The position numbers were made by a program, and so were the translations under genes. Under the pieces are notes generated by a model, which saw nothing but the letters and a program-made list of their open reading frames with translations, was not told where the DNA came from and searched no databases. DNA of 64,000 nt from Capniomyces stellatus (lineage: Eukaryota; Kickxellomycota; Harpellomycetes; Harpellales; Legeriomycetaceae), in NCBI GenBank assembly GCA_001661515.1, contig LUVW01000013.1, positions 134,024 through 198,023 on the forward strand. The letters are read 5' to 3'. Of the stretch, positions 12,405 to 24,544 are shown in pieces (within the stretch, counting starts at the first letter, position 1; the number at the start of each line of letters is the position of its first letter).

Positions 12405-15400
12405 ATGAAGAAAATGGAGTTTGAATATAGGGCACTGAAAAAGCCAGTAGCCGTGTATGGAGGTAGGCGGAAGCAGTACGGTAATAGGAATGGTGTAGAT
12501 AGCGTGAATGAGAAAGAAAGAGCCAGGGATAGTGGGCAAAACGGGTTGTTTTACAAGTTGAAAAACTCTGATAAAAACAGTGTTAGTGATGGGGATTGGG
12601 CAGCAAGAGAGAGTCAAAAAGATGTAACAGTAATGCTTCAAGGATCAGCAGAACAAAATTGTAATTATACGGGTGGAGACACGGAGCAAGGTGGTTTAGA
12701 GGAAATGGAAGTTTTTTACCAATCAGGGAATGAAATTGGAATATCGGAAGAGAGGAGTAGCAACAAATTTGAAGAGTTAGAAGCCAGAAAACGTAAAACT
12801 AGAGACTGCAGTGGCGTAATCCAAAATTTGTATATTGACGCTAAACTAGGGTCAGGAAGCAAGGTGAAGAAAATTAAACTGAAAGGTGACATGAAAACGA
12901 TATTTCAATATATAGGCTTATGATACAAGACTCTTAGTTTTTTGTGCTTTTTTTAGTGAATTGCGAGCTAAACCTAGATTTGATGTTTAATCCTGCGCTC
13001 AATAATTATTCTTAACACAAAGTAGAAGCGCAAAAGGGGGTATTAGATATCGGAATGAAGAAGGTATTGGGGCCAGTAACAAAAGACGCGCCAAAGTCTA
13101 CACTAAAGGCAAACGAGGTTAAGCAGAATACACAAGCAGCAAAAGCACGTAAAGACGAGGAAGAGGCTGTGAATGAGGATAGGGGGAGAAAGAGCGAAAC
13201 TGAGGTCAGAGCCAAGACCAGAGTTAAGAGGAATATAAACGAGGCATTGAATAAATTGGAGGAGATATATTCGGAAATGAAAACGAGTTCAACACGAAAA
13301 GCGTCAAAGCAATTCATGAAAAGCTTGAAAAGTGGGGATTTTGAGCAATACTCGGAAAATATTGGCAAGCGCAGTAGTGTAAATACCCGAAACGACACGG
13401 GGACAGGGAAAGCTGGGGAAGATTTGTTTTTGTTAAAGAACAAGAGTAACACGACATTCTGGCCTGAAGTAGACTATTGGCAGGTAGAGGTAAACGACGA
13501 TAAGTGGTGGACACTTGATGAAGCAGGCGTTGACCAAGAGCGGTGTGAAAACCCCCAGAGCAAAAAACAACAATTGAAAAAAGAGGGGGCAAAGCGGAAC
13601 AGTTTAGAGACTAAAAGTGTGGATAGCAAAAGAAAAAAGGAGGCTGGTCTCGAGATTAGAAGGTCGAATAGAATAAATTGCGGAAATAAATATCAGAGTA
13701 CAGTGAAGAATAAAAAAGGTAGCTGTGAGTTGGGTAGCTCTACCAAAGGTCAGTCAAAGAGTAGTGCTAGCGCATCAGCTATAGATGGTTTAGACCCAGA
13801 GTCTGGTGGTGGTGCTAATGTGTTGGCTAAACCAGTAGACTTTGAAAATCAGTTGGGATTGGGTCAAAAATTGCGCAATGATGGTGAAACCAAGTTAAGA
13901 AGTGAAAAGATTTCAGAGTTTCTTAAAAATATCAGTTGGACAGGGGAAATGAGCATGTCAGAAGTAGCATTGGCTGGAGATAAGGGGCCTGCTAGCTCAA
14001 GTGTGGGGGTTAGTGCTTACCATGATTACGACTTTAACAAGCCCTCTGATGACGAAAACGATGGCACTGACGAAAATGGTGATTGTGGTGGGCGCAAGGG
14101 TCAAAGGGGCGAATTGTTGAAAGATGCTAGCGAAATAAATGGGTCTTCCGAGTTGGAAAGACAAAGGAACAGCGGAGTTTTCAGCGATAATAAAAACGGT
14201 ATGAGCAACTATGAGATTGAGGCGGAGTTGGGAAACTGGGATTGCGAAAGCTCAAGCAATGATGAGGCTGAGGAGCGAGCAAACCCCAGTTTGTTAGATT
14301 TAGGTTTGCGGGACAGCAAACAGAAGAAACAGAGGCAGGGGCAGGGATTGAGTGTTTGCGTTGAGCAGGATAAGAAATTAGAATTGAACAAGTCGTGTGA
14401 TAGATGGAGCTTTTGTGGATCAAGCAGTGACGAGCTAAACAGCAGCGATAGCGAGTCTAGCGAGTTTGACAAAAGGGGGAAATTCAGGGGGGTGAAAAGG
14501 ATCAAACTGGTTTTGGGGAAAAGAAAAAGCACGAGCAGGCCTGGAAAGCTGAGTCGGTCATCAGCAGCATTGCATGGTGGGCCGTTGATGAGAACCGGGT
14601 CAGCCAAAAATGTTGCGTATACATACGGGGGCCGGACTAATGGGGTGAATAAGTCAGGGGATAGCTCGTTAGTTAGGGGTGGTACAGGTAGATCTACGAC
14701 TTGGGGAGGGGTTGGTGGTCTATGTGTGGACGAGGAATCGGATGAGGAGGCAGAGGTTGATCGAATGGTTTGGTGCAATTCTAGTGCAGCTAGCATCAGT
14801 TACTCCAGCTCGGGCGGAGCTTTGCTGGGAGAGAGCCCGGGTTTGGGGATGCCGATAGGAAACTGCCTGGGAAACGGCAGCGAAGGTCATAGCACTGAGC
14901 AGGACATCCTGGAAAGGTTGGTGGAGAAGATGGCAATTAGAAATCTTGGGAAACTAAGAAACAAGTATGTGGTGAGGCTTCTTGAGCAAATGGGCGACCT
15001 TTCGTTCTGCAAAAACATGACCAAAAACGAAAAGAACGCAAACTTGGCATTCAACACAATAAGCACAGTGTTGATCAGACAGAACCACATATACTCTGGC
15101 GACGACGGGTCAAAGGATGGGCTTGCAAGTATCTGGTCGCTTTATATAGTCTTTTTGAATGTAATAGTGCTGCATAACCCCAAAATAGCCTACGGATGGG
15201 TGTTTGAGCGAAGGGTTCTGGAAATGGTGGTTGAGATAATCCAAGCAGCTCGGTATTTAGAACCCCAGAACAGCGCCACAATGGGTCGCAATCACAGCTC
15301 TAGACACAACTCTATAAACATCGGTGCCAGTGCTGGTGGAAGCCAGGGCAAAAGAAAGTCTGGAAACTTTCCAGATAAAAGTAATGGGGAGGCCGGAAGA

Positions 15401-16972
15401 AATGGATCTGGTGTTGAAGACTTGGTTGAAATAGTTGCGATAAACAATGGCATAGTACCTGTTAGTGACACCAAAGCCCCCAAAGTGTCGCTGGAGTCTA
15501 TGTCTTTAAACTTGATTTTTACCTTGACACAGGGCTCGTCGCCAGCAGCCATTGCCTTGTCGAGCCTAGTCAGAAGCGAGCTTTATGCGTCTGGAAGCCT
15601 GGCTATAGTAAGCGAGCTGATGTTTGCAAAGTGGCTCCCCAACTGGCTTCTTGGGCTTTCGGGCATTGACGACCTGAAAGCCCTGTTTGGGTGCCAGGAT
15701 CGCCATGCCAGTTCAAAAGCCGACGATATTTACTTGAATTTCAAGATCTTGGAAATGGGACTTAACATTCTCGAGTACTCGCTGCTTCCAGGCATATATT
15801 GCGATACTGGCTCACTTGGCTTTGAAAGCGTCATCGACAACACCGTCACAGTTCCATCACTGATTAGTTTGCTGGTGTTTATTAGCCAGATAATAGTCCG
15901 CCACCATAGTTTACACACTGCATCAGGTTCCAAAGGCGATGACTTCCAAGACTATATGCACTCTCATACACGCGGGCCGAATAGCCCCAATCAGTCCAGC
16001 ATTTTGTGCCAAATCGACCAGCTTACCGAAAGGCTACTGGACTTGATGCTTTGTGCATTGAGGCTGCTGTTGAATATGACCAATTCGCAGCCAGAGTGTG
16101 TGGAAATGTTGATTGGTTTGAGCGGATTGGATGCTATTTGCAGAATCCTGGTTCTTCCGCTTCCCTTCCACCTGGCGTTCAGCATTTCCAACGAAACCTT
16201 AAGCTCGCAAAGAAACTCAAATAGCCAACTCAACCACCATATAAATTCTACCGTAGCCAACGAGCACGAAAGAATGGACTTTTCGTCTTTGCAGATGTAT
16301 GACCTTGTGTTATTGCTGATTTCTATTCTTTCAAACGCTGCGGAATCTGTTGAACAAGTGTCTGATATATCACGGCTTATCAACCTGTCGCCCACTTGCA
16401 AACTAACATCCAAGTGCGTGCCCAAATGTAAATGTCTTGACTCCAAGCCCTTCATTTTTGTGGTTTGTCAGTTTTTGTTTGAGCTTTTTGAATGCGACAG
16501 TAGCTATACTGGCGACTCTGAGGGATCTGTGCTTGGACCCAGCAACGGCACAAGCATAAACGTCGAAAAAAGCTTGAACTTTGACCTACAGTCGATAATC
16601 AACAATTTCAACAAGGCAAACAACTACCCTACACTATCGCCCACCCCAACTCTGAACCCTGAACACACCCCAAATTACAAACCAGACTCGTGCAACTTGA
16701 GTGTTGCTAGACCTTCCAAGCTGGAACCCCACCAAGAGTATAGCAACTTTGAAAATCCCTATAATATTGACCAGGGCAAGGATGCCAGCCATAAAGATTC
16801 TAAAGCGCCTGCTGATTTGTCTCCATCAACCACATTAATCAACCACATATCGTTGCTTTTGCTACTGCTTCTAAGGAACAACAAAGCTAACCAAAACTAC
16901 ATTTTTCAAATTGTACCCAAAAACCTTGCAAACCGCTTTGCTAACACTTTGTATTTATTGGTAAACAGGTAG
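12405..16972 (+). CDS. WAPL-like cohesin release factor
   Basis: Proposed exons 12405..12885 and 13023..16972, 1476 aa. Donor AAAG/GTGACA, branch-like TTCTTAACAC, acceptor CACAAAG, phase 1 kept; an alternative phase-0 pairing (donor 12864, acceptor 13036) also works. The N-terminus has a basic motif AVYGGRRKQYGNRN like the YGRR element of Wapl proteins. A long charged, Ser/Gly-rich middle is followed from about residue 780 by a helical-repeat C-terminus with ERLVEKMAIRNLGKLRNKY, LLDLMLCALRLLLNMTN and MYDLVLLLISILSNAAESVE, matching the order of the Wapl armadillo-like domain. Wapl opens cohesin rings with Pds5. Family call rests on remembered motifs; an unrelated armadillo protein is possible. 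A terminal donor-like AACAG/GTAGGA at the stop leaves room for a tiny extra exon. Confidence 0.6.
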
Positions 16973-17545
16973 GATATGCATCGAGTGTGTTCCGTTGTAT
17001 ATATTTACTATAATCCTACGATAAACAGGCACAAAAAACCAGGAAAATATAGTTTTCAGACTGTTTTTTTGTAGATTTGTTGATGTGTTTTATTTGACAA
17101 AAGTATATCCTTTTCTCAACAAAAAAAAAGAATAAAACTTGGCTGATACTGTTTAATTAATAAAGAACCAAGAAAAATAGATCTAGAAAGATAAATAAAG
17201 TTAATAAATCAAGTAAAATTTGGAAAAAAAAACAAATGGGGCTAGGAAAATAAGCAAAACTTGGAAAAAAAAATCAAATGGGGCTAGGAAGAGCAATAAC
17301 ATTGGAAATGAGGGTTAGGGTTGGGGGATAAAATTATTTGTTGTAGAAAATGATCGCCTGTACTTTGGTCCAAGAAGCATTTGTTGCTAAAAGATAATCC
17401 ACGGGCTGGTAAAGCAGGATTGCCAAACCAAACCAAGCGAGGTCCAGAGTCAGCTTGATTTCACTCTAAAAAAAAAAGGCGTTACTGAAAAAAGAAATAG
17501 AAAGATCAGCCACACTCTCAAGCAAATATCCAAAACAGTGGTTAT
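16973..17545. other. Convergent intergenic between WAPL-like and calcineurin A
   Basis: AT-rich 3' flanks. Within 17222-17285 a short phrase containing the tetradecamer AAATGGGGCTAGGA recurs twice about 46 bp apart. No gene seen. Confidence 0.5.
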
Positions 17546-20152
17546 TCAAGAGTGATTGTGTATATGTGTCGAGCTGACTGCAGCGTCTTCGCCTTTTTTC
17601 TTTTCATCAGTATCACTGCTGTCGTCTTCACTACTATCGTCATTGGACGGAGACCTAGACTCGGATATTTCGCTATCCTTTCCCTGGTCACTGTCGCCTA
17701 AAGTCGCAAAGTTTGTCGAGTATGGCTGCGGGAGAGTGGCGTAGTGGCGCTTCATTGGGGGCAGCATTTCGTTTTTCTTGTCGTACTTTATGGCTTCTTC
17801 AAAGCTATAGATTGCGTGTCTCAGCCCTGTAGGTCCAGTGGTAAGTGTGCACGATGGTATGCTTGTTTTTTCCATTAGGTCCTTGAGCTCACTGATATTC
17901 TCTGACTCCTCTCTCATAGTCTGGAACACCCTTGACATCTTTCCAACAGCCAATATCTTCTTTCGGAGACCTTCCTTTGACGAGTTTGTCACATGATCTA
18001 TTCTCTCTTCTGGAAGGCCAGCATGCTTCTCTGAGCCCCCTGCTACATTCGCTGGCTTGGAATTGTTGAACGACCCAAGCGTACTTAGCCGATTCATGTT
18101 TACCGACTTCACACGCTTTATTGCCGATTTAGGAGCCGATAATTCGCCTGCTATCCTTTCATCGATTTTGCTTCTGATTCGATCTTTCTTCTTGGATTTT
18201 TGAGTTTGGCTTGGTGGCTCTTCGTCGGACTCAATACTAATTTCTGGGTTATGATTTTCGTTGTAGGCCTCGTCAAGCATTTCTTCAATGTCGTCCATTC
18301 CCTCCTCGACTTCACGTAATGTACACACATTTAGCAGCGATGAGAGAACATCCGTTATCTTTTCTCCAATAAATGGTAACGACCATGTGAATGCATCCAT
18401 AAAGTTGGGTAGGTAGTAGGGGTGCTCAACAAAATCAAACTGCTTAACACTCATTACGTTGTCCTCGTACTTTAGCATTGCGCCCTTGTTTCCATACACA
18501 TCCAAGTAGTTTGGTGCACTGAATATTGTTATCAACGCTGGAAACCCTGTTTCCTCGAATTTCCTGTACATTTTATACCCCATCTTTTGTACCTCATGCC
18601 CTCTAATTATCGAAAATAGCCCGTTCCTTTTGATAAACTCACAAACCGTTTTGTAGCCGTAATTATATGAACATCCTCTTGTTTGATTGTTGACAAATGT
18701 TGTTGTTGACTTTTCGTAACCAAAGTTTTCGATTGGATCAGACCACAACACATCACACAGTTTGCCGCTGGTGGGGGGCTCTCTAAATCTATTTATCTAT
18801 TTAAAACAAAAACAAAAACAAAAAATCGTATTAGAAACAATATCAGAAACAAAACTAGAGAAAACGACAAGCATGATAAGCATTGGTTATACGGTGTAAC
18901 TACTCTTTTTTAAAAGTTATTTAGATTTAGTAAGCTTACATTGTTGATGTCGCCCAAAGTGGTAATGTTCGGTCCGATGCCGCCATGAATGCAAAGAAAC
19001 TCGTCATTTATCACTGCTGCTAAAGGCAACGACCAAAACGACTTTACTGCGCTGTCGTATACACTCATTGAATACTTTGTATCGCACTCCGTTTTAAAAG
19101 TAAAATAGTCTGTCATATGGCGGCATTCATGGTTTCCCCGAAGTAAAAAGAATGTTTTTGGATATCTGATTTTTAGAGCATACAGATATAACAGGCACTA
19201 AGAACCACACAAACCAGAACAGAACAAAACAATCATATTTAAACATGATAAACGTGTTAAACGGAATTACTGCTGTATATAGAGTATTGGTGTTAATACC
19301 GAATGTCCCTTTAAATGGCTTATATCTCACTACGCTTTATTCAGTTTGGTATCACAACTTACCTCAATTGAAAAATAACCTCTGTTTACGTAGTCCCCCA
19401 TAAACAAGTAGTTTGTTTTTTTTGGATCACCCCCAACTTCAAAAAGCTTCATAAGGTCGTAATACTGGCCATGTATATCTCCGCATACTATCGATGCCAA
19501 TTGTTAATCACATATTAGCTACCGGTTGAAACACGTACATATACATTCACCATCTCCTCCCCTAACTAAAGCCAACCACTTTTTTGCTACCAGTACAATA
19601 TCTATCAACCCAAATCCGCCAAGCGATGTTTTATAAATCTAGAAAGTCTTACTTGTAATAGAATCGCTAATAAACAGTAATGTTGGTTCCAACTTTAGCA
19701 GATCGGATGCCTTTTTGATTATCCTTAAGGCTTGACTCACTGTCAGTCTTCCTTCGTTATAAAAGAATTTTTTTAAGAAATCTACATCTGGGGTGTTATC
19801 GTCATCGTCAATAAATATCTCCGAGTCTAGTGGCTTTATCGAGATTGGTGGATGCACCGCTATTGTTTTTGAGCATAATTATTCGTTGCAAGCAACATTT
19901 CAGTAAATTTAAAGTAAATATTGCCTTTAACCGTAGTTTTATTTACTATACATTCATACATACAAACACACACACACACACACACACACACGCATATTTG
20001 ACCTCTCTCTTACTTTTTACTACTCGCTCTGTGGTTGAAACCTTGCCATCGTGTGTCAAGTACGAACAGTAGTCGATTCTTGGCCTCTGGTAAACCCTTT
20101 TGGTCTTTCCTACCACCTTGGCTTCGTTGTCGTCAAATAGCCCAAAAGACAT
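17546..20152 (-). CDS. Calcineurin A (PP2B catalytic subunit)
   Basis: Five exons: 20152..20014, 19859..19653, 19487..19363, 19197..18940, 18796..17546; 659 aa. Donors are GTAAGA, GTAAGA, GTAAGT and GTAAGC and all phases agree (1,1,0,0). Metal and catalytic motifs: [11 protein letters not shown] (exon 3), RGNHECRH (exon 4), CIHGGIGP and [10 protein letters not shown]. The third signature reads GDYVNRG, with Asn150 replacing the usual Asp. The calcineurin B-binding helix ([16 protein letters not shown]), calmodulin-binding segment ([19 protein letters not shown]) and autoinhibitory region ([17 protein letters not shown]) are in order. An extra charged insert of about 90 residues separates the B- and calmodulin-binding parts, making it longer than the roughly 520-residue human protein. 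Ca2+/calmodulin-activated Ser/Thr phosphatase. Confidence 0.95.
19966..19991. repeat. CA dinucleotide microsatellite in calcineurin A intron 1
   Basis: About 13 CA units inside the first intron of the calcineurin A gene. Confidence 0.9.
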
Positions 20153-22348
20153 TTTCAAAGCTCTAAATTGTGTTGATTAATATGATTGACCTAGTCGGTT
20201 TTAACACTAGGTGTGCGCTTGGCTTTACTAGCTTGCAGCTTACCGGCTTGGTGGTACTTTGTACGTATAGTTGCTGGGCAGTTTGGCTATTTTTTTAAAA
20301 GTACTATATATAAATATTAAACTTCTAGACTGTCAAAAAAAACTAGTAATGTTTTACAAAGTAACACAAAGAAATCAGTGACTTCAGTTGCTATAGTTTT
20401 TCTTTTCGATACTATCTACTTTTCAATAGTGTTTTTCCTATATACTTTTCCACTATGACAGAACTAGGATCCTAGTAGAGATTATGGTGATATTTTAATC
20501 AATTCAATATTCTCCACCTAAATTGTTTGGTAACTGACGTTGGAGTATTTGGTTTACTAGAGTATATATTTGTGGACGCCTTATATTTTGAAGGCGACAC
20601 TTTTGGCTTTTTCACTTGAGTAGAAAAACCTTAAATGTATAAATAATCCAGTCATGCATTTGGACGCAAATTCTATTTATGCGGCACGACACGGTGCAAT
20701 ATGGAGCTTTGATCAATTCGCCAAATAAAAATTAATTGGTTAATGGCAGATTTTTTAGTTTACTAAACCAAACTCCACATTTACATTTGTATATTTCAAG
20801 CTTGTTATGATAATTATATCATTATAAATACCTCTAGGGATTATAAACCCGGGTATTGTGTTTATTACATCTTCGAATGGTAATGATTTTTTTGTTTTTT
20901 GTTTTTTGTTATTTTTTTTTTTTATTTACAACAGATTTTGTTGAAGTTTAAATATATTATCATCATTAAACGAGGCTTTATTTATTTGTTCATATATTTG
21001 CATACCTGGTCCACTCAAAACAATTTGATTCTCGCCTCAAAATAGCAATGGGGAATAACGAACGCGTAACTGAATAATAATAGCCAGCTGTTAGCCCAAT
21101 GAGGGTAGAATATTCCAATCACTTGTTTTAAATATACCAGTCTTGATATCTCAATATTGGACATATTTAATAGTCCATAAAAATCAAACCAAACCTTTCT
21201 GTATAGAGGCAAAGCAAGGTCAATCACTGAAGGGCTTGTAGATCGATACCAATCGCTATATCTTTATCGGATTTGGTAGCTATCTGACCATATAGCATTT
21301 TATTGTCGTTATTGAAAACACTAAGGTCTTATCTTATCTTTTTTTTTTTATCATATAATTATTCGCAACTCTACTAGGGTTGTGTCACTTATTGTGTTAC
21401 TGACAAACTAGCTCTACAACTATATTTTAGCTAGTTAAACATAGTGTCAAAATAAATTAAAACAAAATGCAGAGTTTCAGTCAAAGAAAAGCCGGCTGTG
21501 GTTGCTGGTTTTCTAAGTAGCCGATATTGCATTGGTTGTTATTTACCGATTCATGCTGATTTTGACAATCCTCCAGCTCTAATCACAACCCTCTAACCCT
21601 ATTCGCCCTAGTTCCTGTACTTAAAAGTATACTATTGGTTAACAGCGCTGTACTATCTGCAAGTTGTACTGCAGTCTGGTTCTGCCTTCTGTACGGCATA
21701 AAACTTTTAGGTCTTGTATGGTTTAAGCGGCTCGACTATTTGTGTCATAGGAAGTAAGGTGAAATGGGGTTCAAGTTGACAAAGATGTTACAAAGTCGTT
21801 TTTCCCTATGGTCACATTTAACACAAAGTTGTAAAGATTTTACTAAACGTGACACTACTGTCCCCCCTCATTCACCAATTGTTGCGCTGGCGATTTTTTT
21901 TGGTGGTATAATGTAAATTCTAGGTAATAAATGCCGTCAATGCTTTTTTTTTTCCTCTTTCATCCAATATCTTATTGGAGTAATATTGAGAATAGCCCAA
22001 TAGAAGCCGAGTGGAATTGGTAAATAAAAGTAAGATTAATAAGGAAGAATAAGGAGGAAAGCCTAGCGTAAAAAACGTCAAAGAAATTGGAGCTTTTCTA
22101 TAGTCTGGAAAACAGCTAGTGGATTACAAGTTGTCATTCGCCTTCGTTCGATTGGCTAGTAAAAATATATAGCAAGGAAGGAAAAAAAAAATTGCATTTT
22201 TTGTAGAAAAGTGTTTTCCACAATTAAATTGGATAATAAGCAAGTCTTGTGTCTAGAAACTTTGTTGATAGAAAGACTTAGATATTAGAATTGGAGCAAG
22301 AGAGAGACCTTTTATAGATTTATAAAGTAATTAGTACCGAGTGCCAAG
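20153..22348. other. Intergenic, AT-rich
   Basis: Shared upstream region of the divergent calcineurin A and HAPSTR1-like genes. Homopolymer T runs only; no gene, RNA or repeat family recognised. Confidence 0.55.
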
Positions 22349-23790
22349 ATGCAGAACAGTTTTATAGGCGGTTTAGAGAACACATTGCCCGTATCTTTCA
22401 GAGCAGCCGCGGCAGCAGTGACCCAGTTATACAAGGATGCAAACGATTCTGCTGCCAATAGCTACAAAGCGGGCTATGAGCAATGTATAAAGGACTTTAT
22501 AGGATTTTTCTCGCTAGAAAAGGAGCAGATTTACAAAATCGAGAATGGTATAGGGGAGGAGGGGCAGGAGAGTGGGGGGAAATCTAGAGTAAATGAGAAT
22601 CTTGGATCAATGATTTTGAATCTGGAAGCAGCAAATATTTTGACAGATAACTCTGGTAAGAAATGGGTCGAGAATGATTCACTGCTGATCTTTGCTTGTA
22701 AGACCAGAAACAAGTTGGGACTGCGATCTAAAGATAAAATGGCGAATGGAGATGTTGATTTCAATTCCAATGTCAATGGACAAAGCAAGAGCAAAAGTGC
22801 CGAGGAGGAGAGCAAGAGGAATCAAATTAAGGAGCAGCTACTAGAATCTCGGAATGAACATCAAGCGAGCAAAGCCTCGATTGGCGATAATCGTCGATCA
22901 AACGTAAATCAGGAGCTAGAGATAGAAAGTGGACAAAACAGCACGCAAACGTCAAGAACAAACAAAACACATGGCGGCAATCCAGAAGCAACTCGGGAAT
23001 TTGGCAAGTCCAATTTGAAGATCAATGGCACCTGTGCCAAAGCATACAATGTAAGTTTAATTAGAAATTGCAACCACACAGGCAATAATTCAATAGATAT
23101 TCTATTCAAAATCAACACTGAGCATGGCGAATTCCCATTGTGCTTTATATAATCAATAGCAAAGTAACTCTGTAGCTATTTAGCTTCATGGTGTAAGCAA
23201 CTTACTAAATATGAATTTGTGCATGCGTATAGATACCAGAGTCAAAATCAGTTATTGGTTCAAGCTTCGGCAAAGCTGACCGTGCAGAAAGCCAAAAGTT
23301 CAGCAGCACTACCAAATCCGACACCGCTTCAGATGTAAAACCCTTATCTTCTGAGCTGTCCTTCGGTTCAAAATTTACATTTGCAGTTCCTCACGAGTCT
23401 CAGAAAGGTTTAAAGTCTGATTATGACATGTTTTATCTCGATTCGGCTAGCAATACTCCTAAATTGCCAAGTGACCAAAATGTCTCGCTACAAACTTTCG
23501 GAAACCAGATGGCAAACCAGCAGCCCAATTATAGGCTCAAGCCGTCGGCTGCGTTTTCTACACCCGAGCACTGTGGAGACCAGAACTACGAGAGCTTGCT
23601 GTGCATCGGTTCCAAAAGAAACCTGTTCAGCGACAATTTCCCAGCGTATAACCAGCATGACCACTTGAGCTCGGATTTAGATAAGCTGGGCTCGCAAAAA
23701 ATATTCCACAAGTTCAACTGGGCTTTGCAAAACAGCGAGCCTCCATACAAAAAGTTCCATCGTCAAGAAGAGATGGACCTGAACGACTGA
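22349..23790 (+). CDS. HAPSTR1/C16orf72-like protein (UPF0472 family)
   Basis: Two exons, 22349..23050 and 23233..23790, 419 aa. Donor GTAAGT, branch TTACTAAAT, acceptor GTATAG, phase 0; join reads CAKAYNIPESKSV. Residues 17-52 (FRAAAAAVTQLYKDANDSAA, then SYKAGYEQCIKDFIGF) match the FQNAATAVTNLYKES...GYQRRNKDVLAW core of human C16orf72 as I remember it. The C-terminus has short acidic/basic peptides (YKKFHRQEEMDLND) comparable to the family tail. The human protein binds the ubiquitin ligase HUWE1 and tunes stress responses; that role here is inference. The middle is low complexity, rich in Ser, Asn, Glu and Lys. Confidence 0.6.
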
Positions 23791-23935
23791 TTAGATTTAC
23801 CCATTCTTAATATACACCATACATTTTTATAGTACTTTTGACATTTATATAACCAACTTAGAGCTGTAGATATTCATATAAGCAATTATCACTCCCCCCC
23901 CTCTTTATTTTTAATTTTTTGTCTTTACAAATATT

Positions 23936-23977
23936 AAAAGCAAAAAGCAAAAAGCAAAAAGCAAAAAGCAAAAAGCT
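23936..23977. repeat. CAAAAAG heptamer tandem repeat, about 6 units
   Basis: Seven-base tandem array in the spacer just after the HAPSTR1-like gene, about 100 bp from the LINE insertion. Confidence 0.9.
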
Positions 23978-24074
23978 AAAACCATAATGCAACATTTGGT
24001 GGGATTAATTCAGCAAAACTATGTTTTTTGTTATTTATAACCAAATACTTTGCATGGCTGTTATTTTTGTATTT

Positions 24075-24088
24075 AGACGGATCATTAA
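24075..24088. repeat. LINE target-site duplication, left copy
   Basis: AGACGGATCATTAA, identical to 24432-24445. Confidence 0.93.
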
Positions 24089-24431
24089 GCTCCTGGGAGA
24101 GGAGTTAAAACAACCAACCGCCAAGATTCTCAAGAATCCTGACACCCTCGGCGCCAAGACGATGCTGGCAACAGCGTCGTTTTTGGAGGCCATCCAAAAA
24201 CCCCGTTACTTGATCCTGTCCAGGCTTAAAGTAGCACCAATCTCCCTGAACCAATGCCCATCGGGTACGGACGATCTAATTGATCGAAGGGGTGTTGGCT
24301 AATAGAGTCATTTAACATATCAAAATAGCACAGTGTTTTATAGATTTTTATGGTATTGTTTAATATTGTATGTTTTGTTGTGTTGATTTTGTTACCAATA
24401 AACCACATAAATAAATATAAAAAAAAAAATA
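24089..24431 (+). mobile_element. 5'-truncated LINE with target-site duplication, copy 2
   Basis: A 343-bp insertion. Its coding end gives LLGEELKQPTAKILKNPDTL, then TMLATASFLEAIQKPRY, ending IDRRGVG and stop, the C-terminal tail of a non-LTR retrotransposon ORF2 whose counterpart occurs after the zinc knuckle in the 48.5-49.3 kb element. A 3' UTR of about 120 bp and an A-rich tail follow. The 14-bp sequence AGACGGATCATTAA occurs at 24075-24088 and again at 24432-24445, a clear target-site duplication from target-primed reverse transcription. Not autonomous: almost all of the element is missing. Confidence 0.93.
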
Positions 24432-24445
24432 AGACGGATCATTAA
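24432..24445. repeat. LINE target-site duplication, right copy
   Basis: AGACGGATCATTAA directly after the A-rich tail, identical to 24075-24088. Confidence 0.93.
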
Positions 24446-24544
24446 AAGATATACTGATATTTATTACCTAATACATGGCATAAAAGCAAAACAGAATTAA
24501 AAAAAAAAAAAAAGTACCGGCTATAAAAGCAAGGTCGCACTAAC

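Noticed and set aside
13314..16455. Minus-strand frames opposite the WAPL-like gene
   Set aside because: Antisense shadows of a long coding frame; composition mirrors the sense codons.
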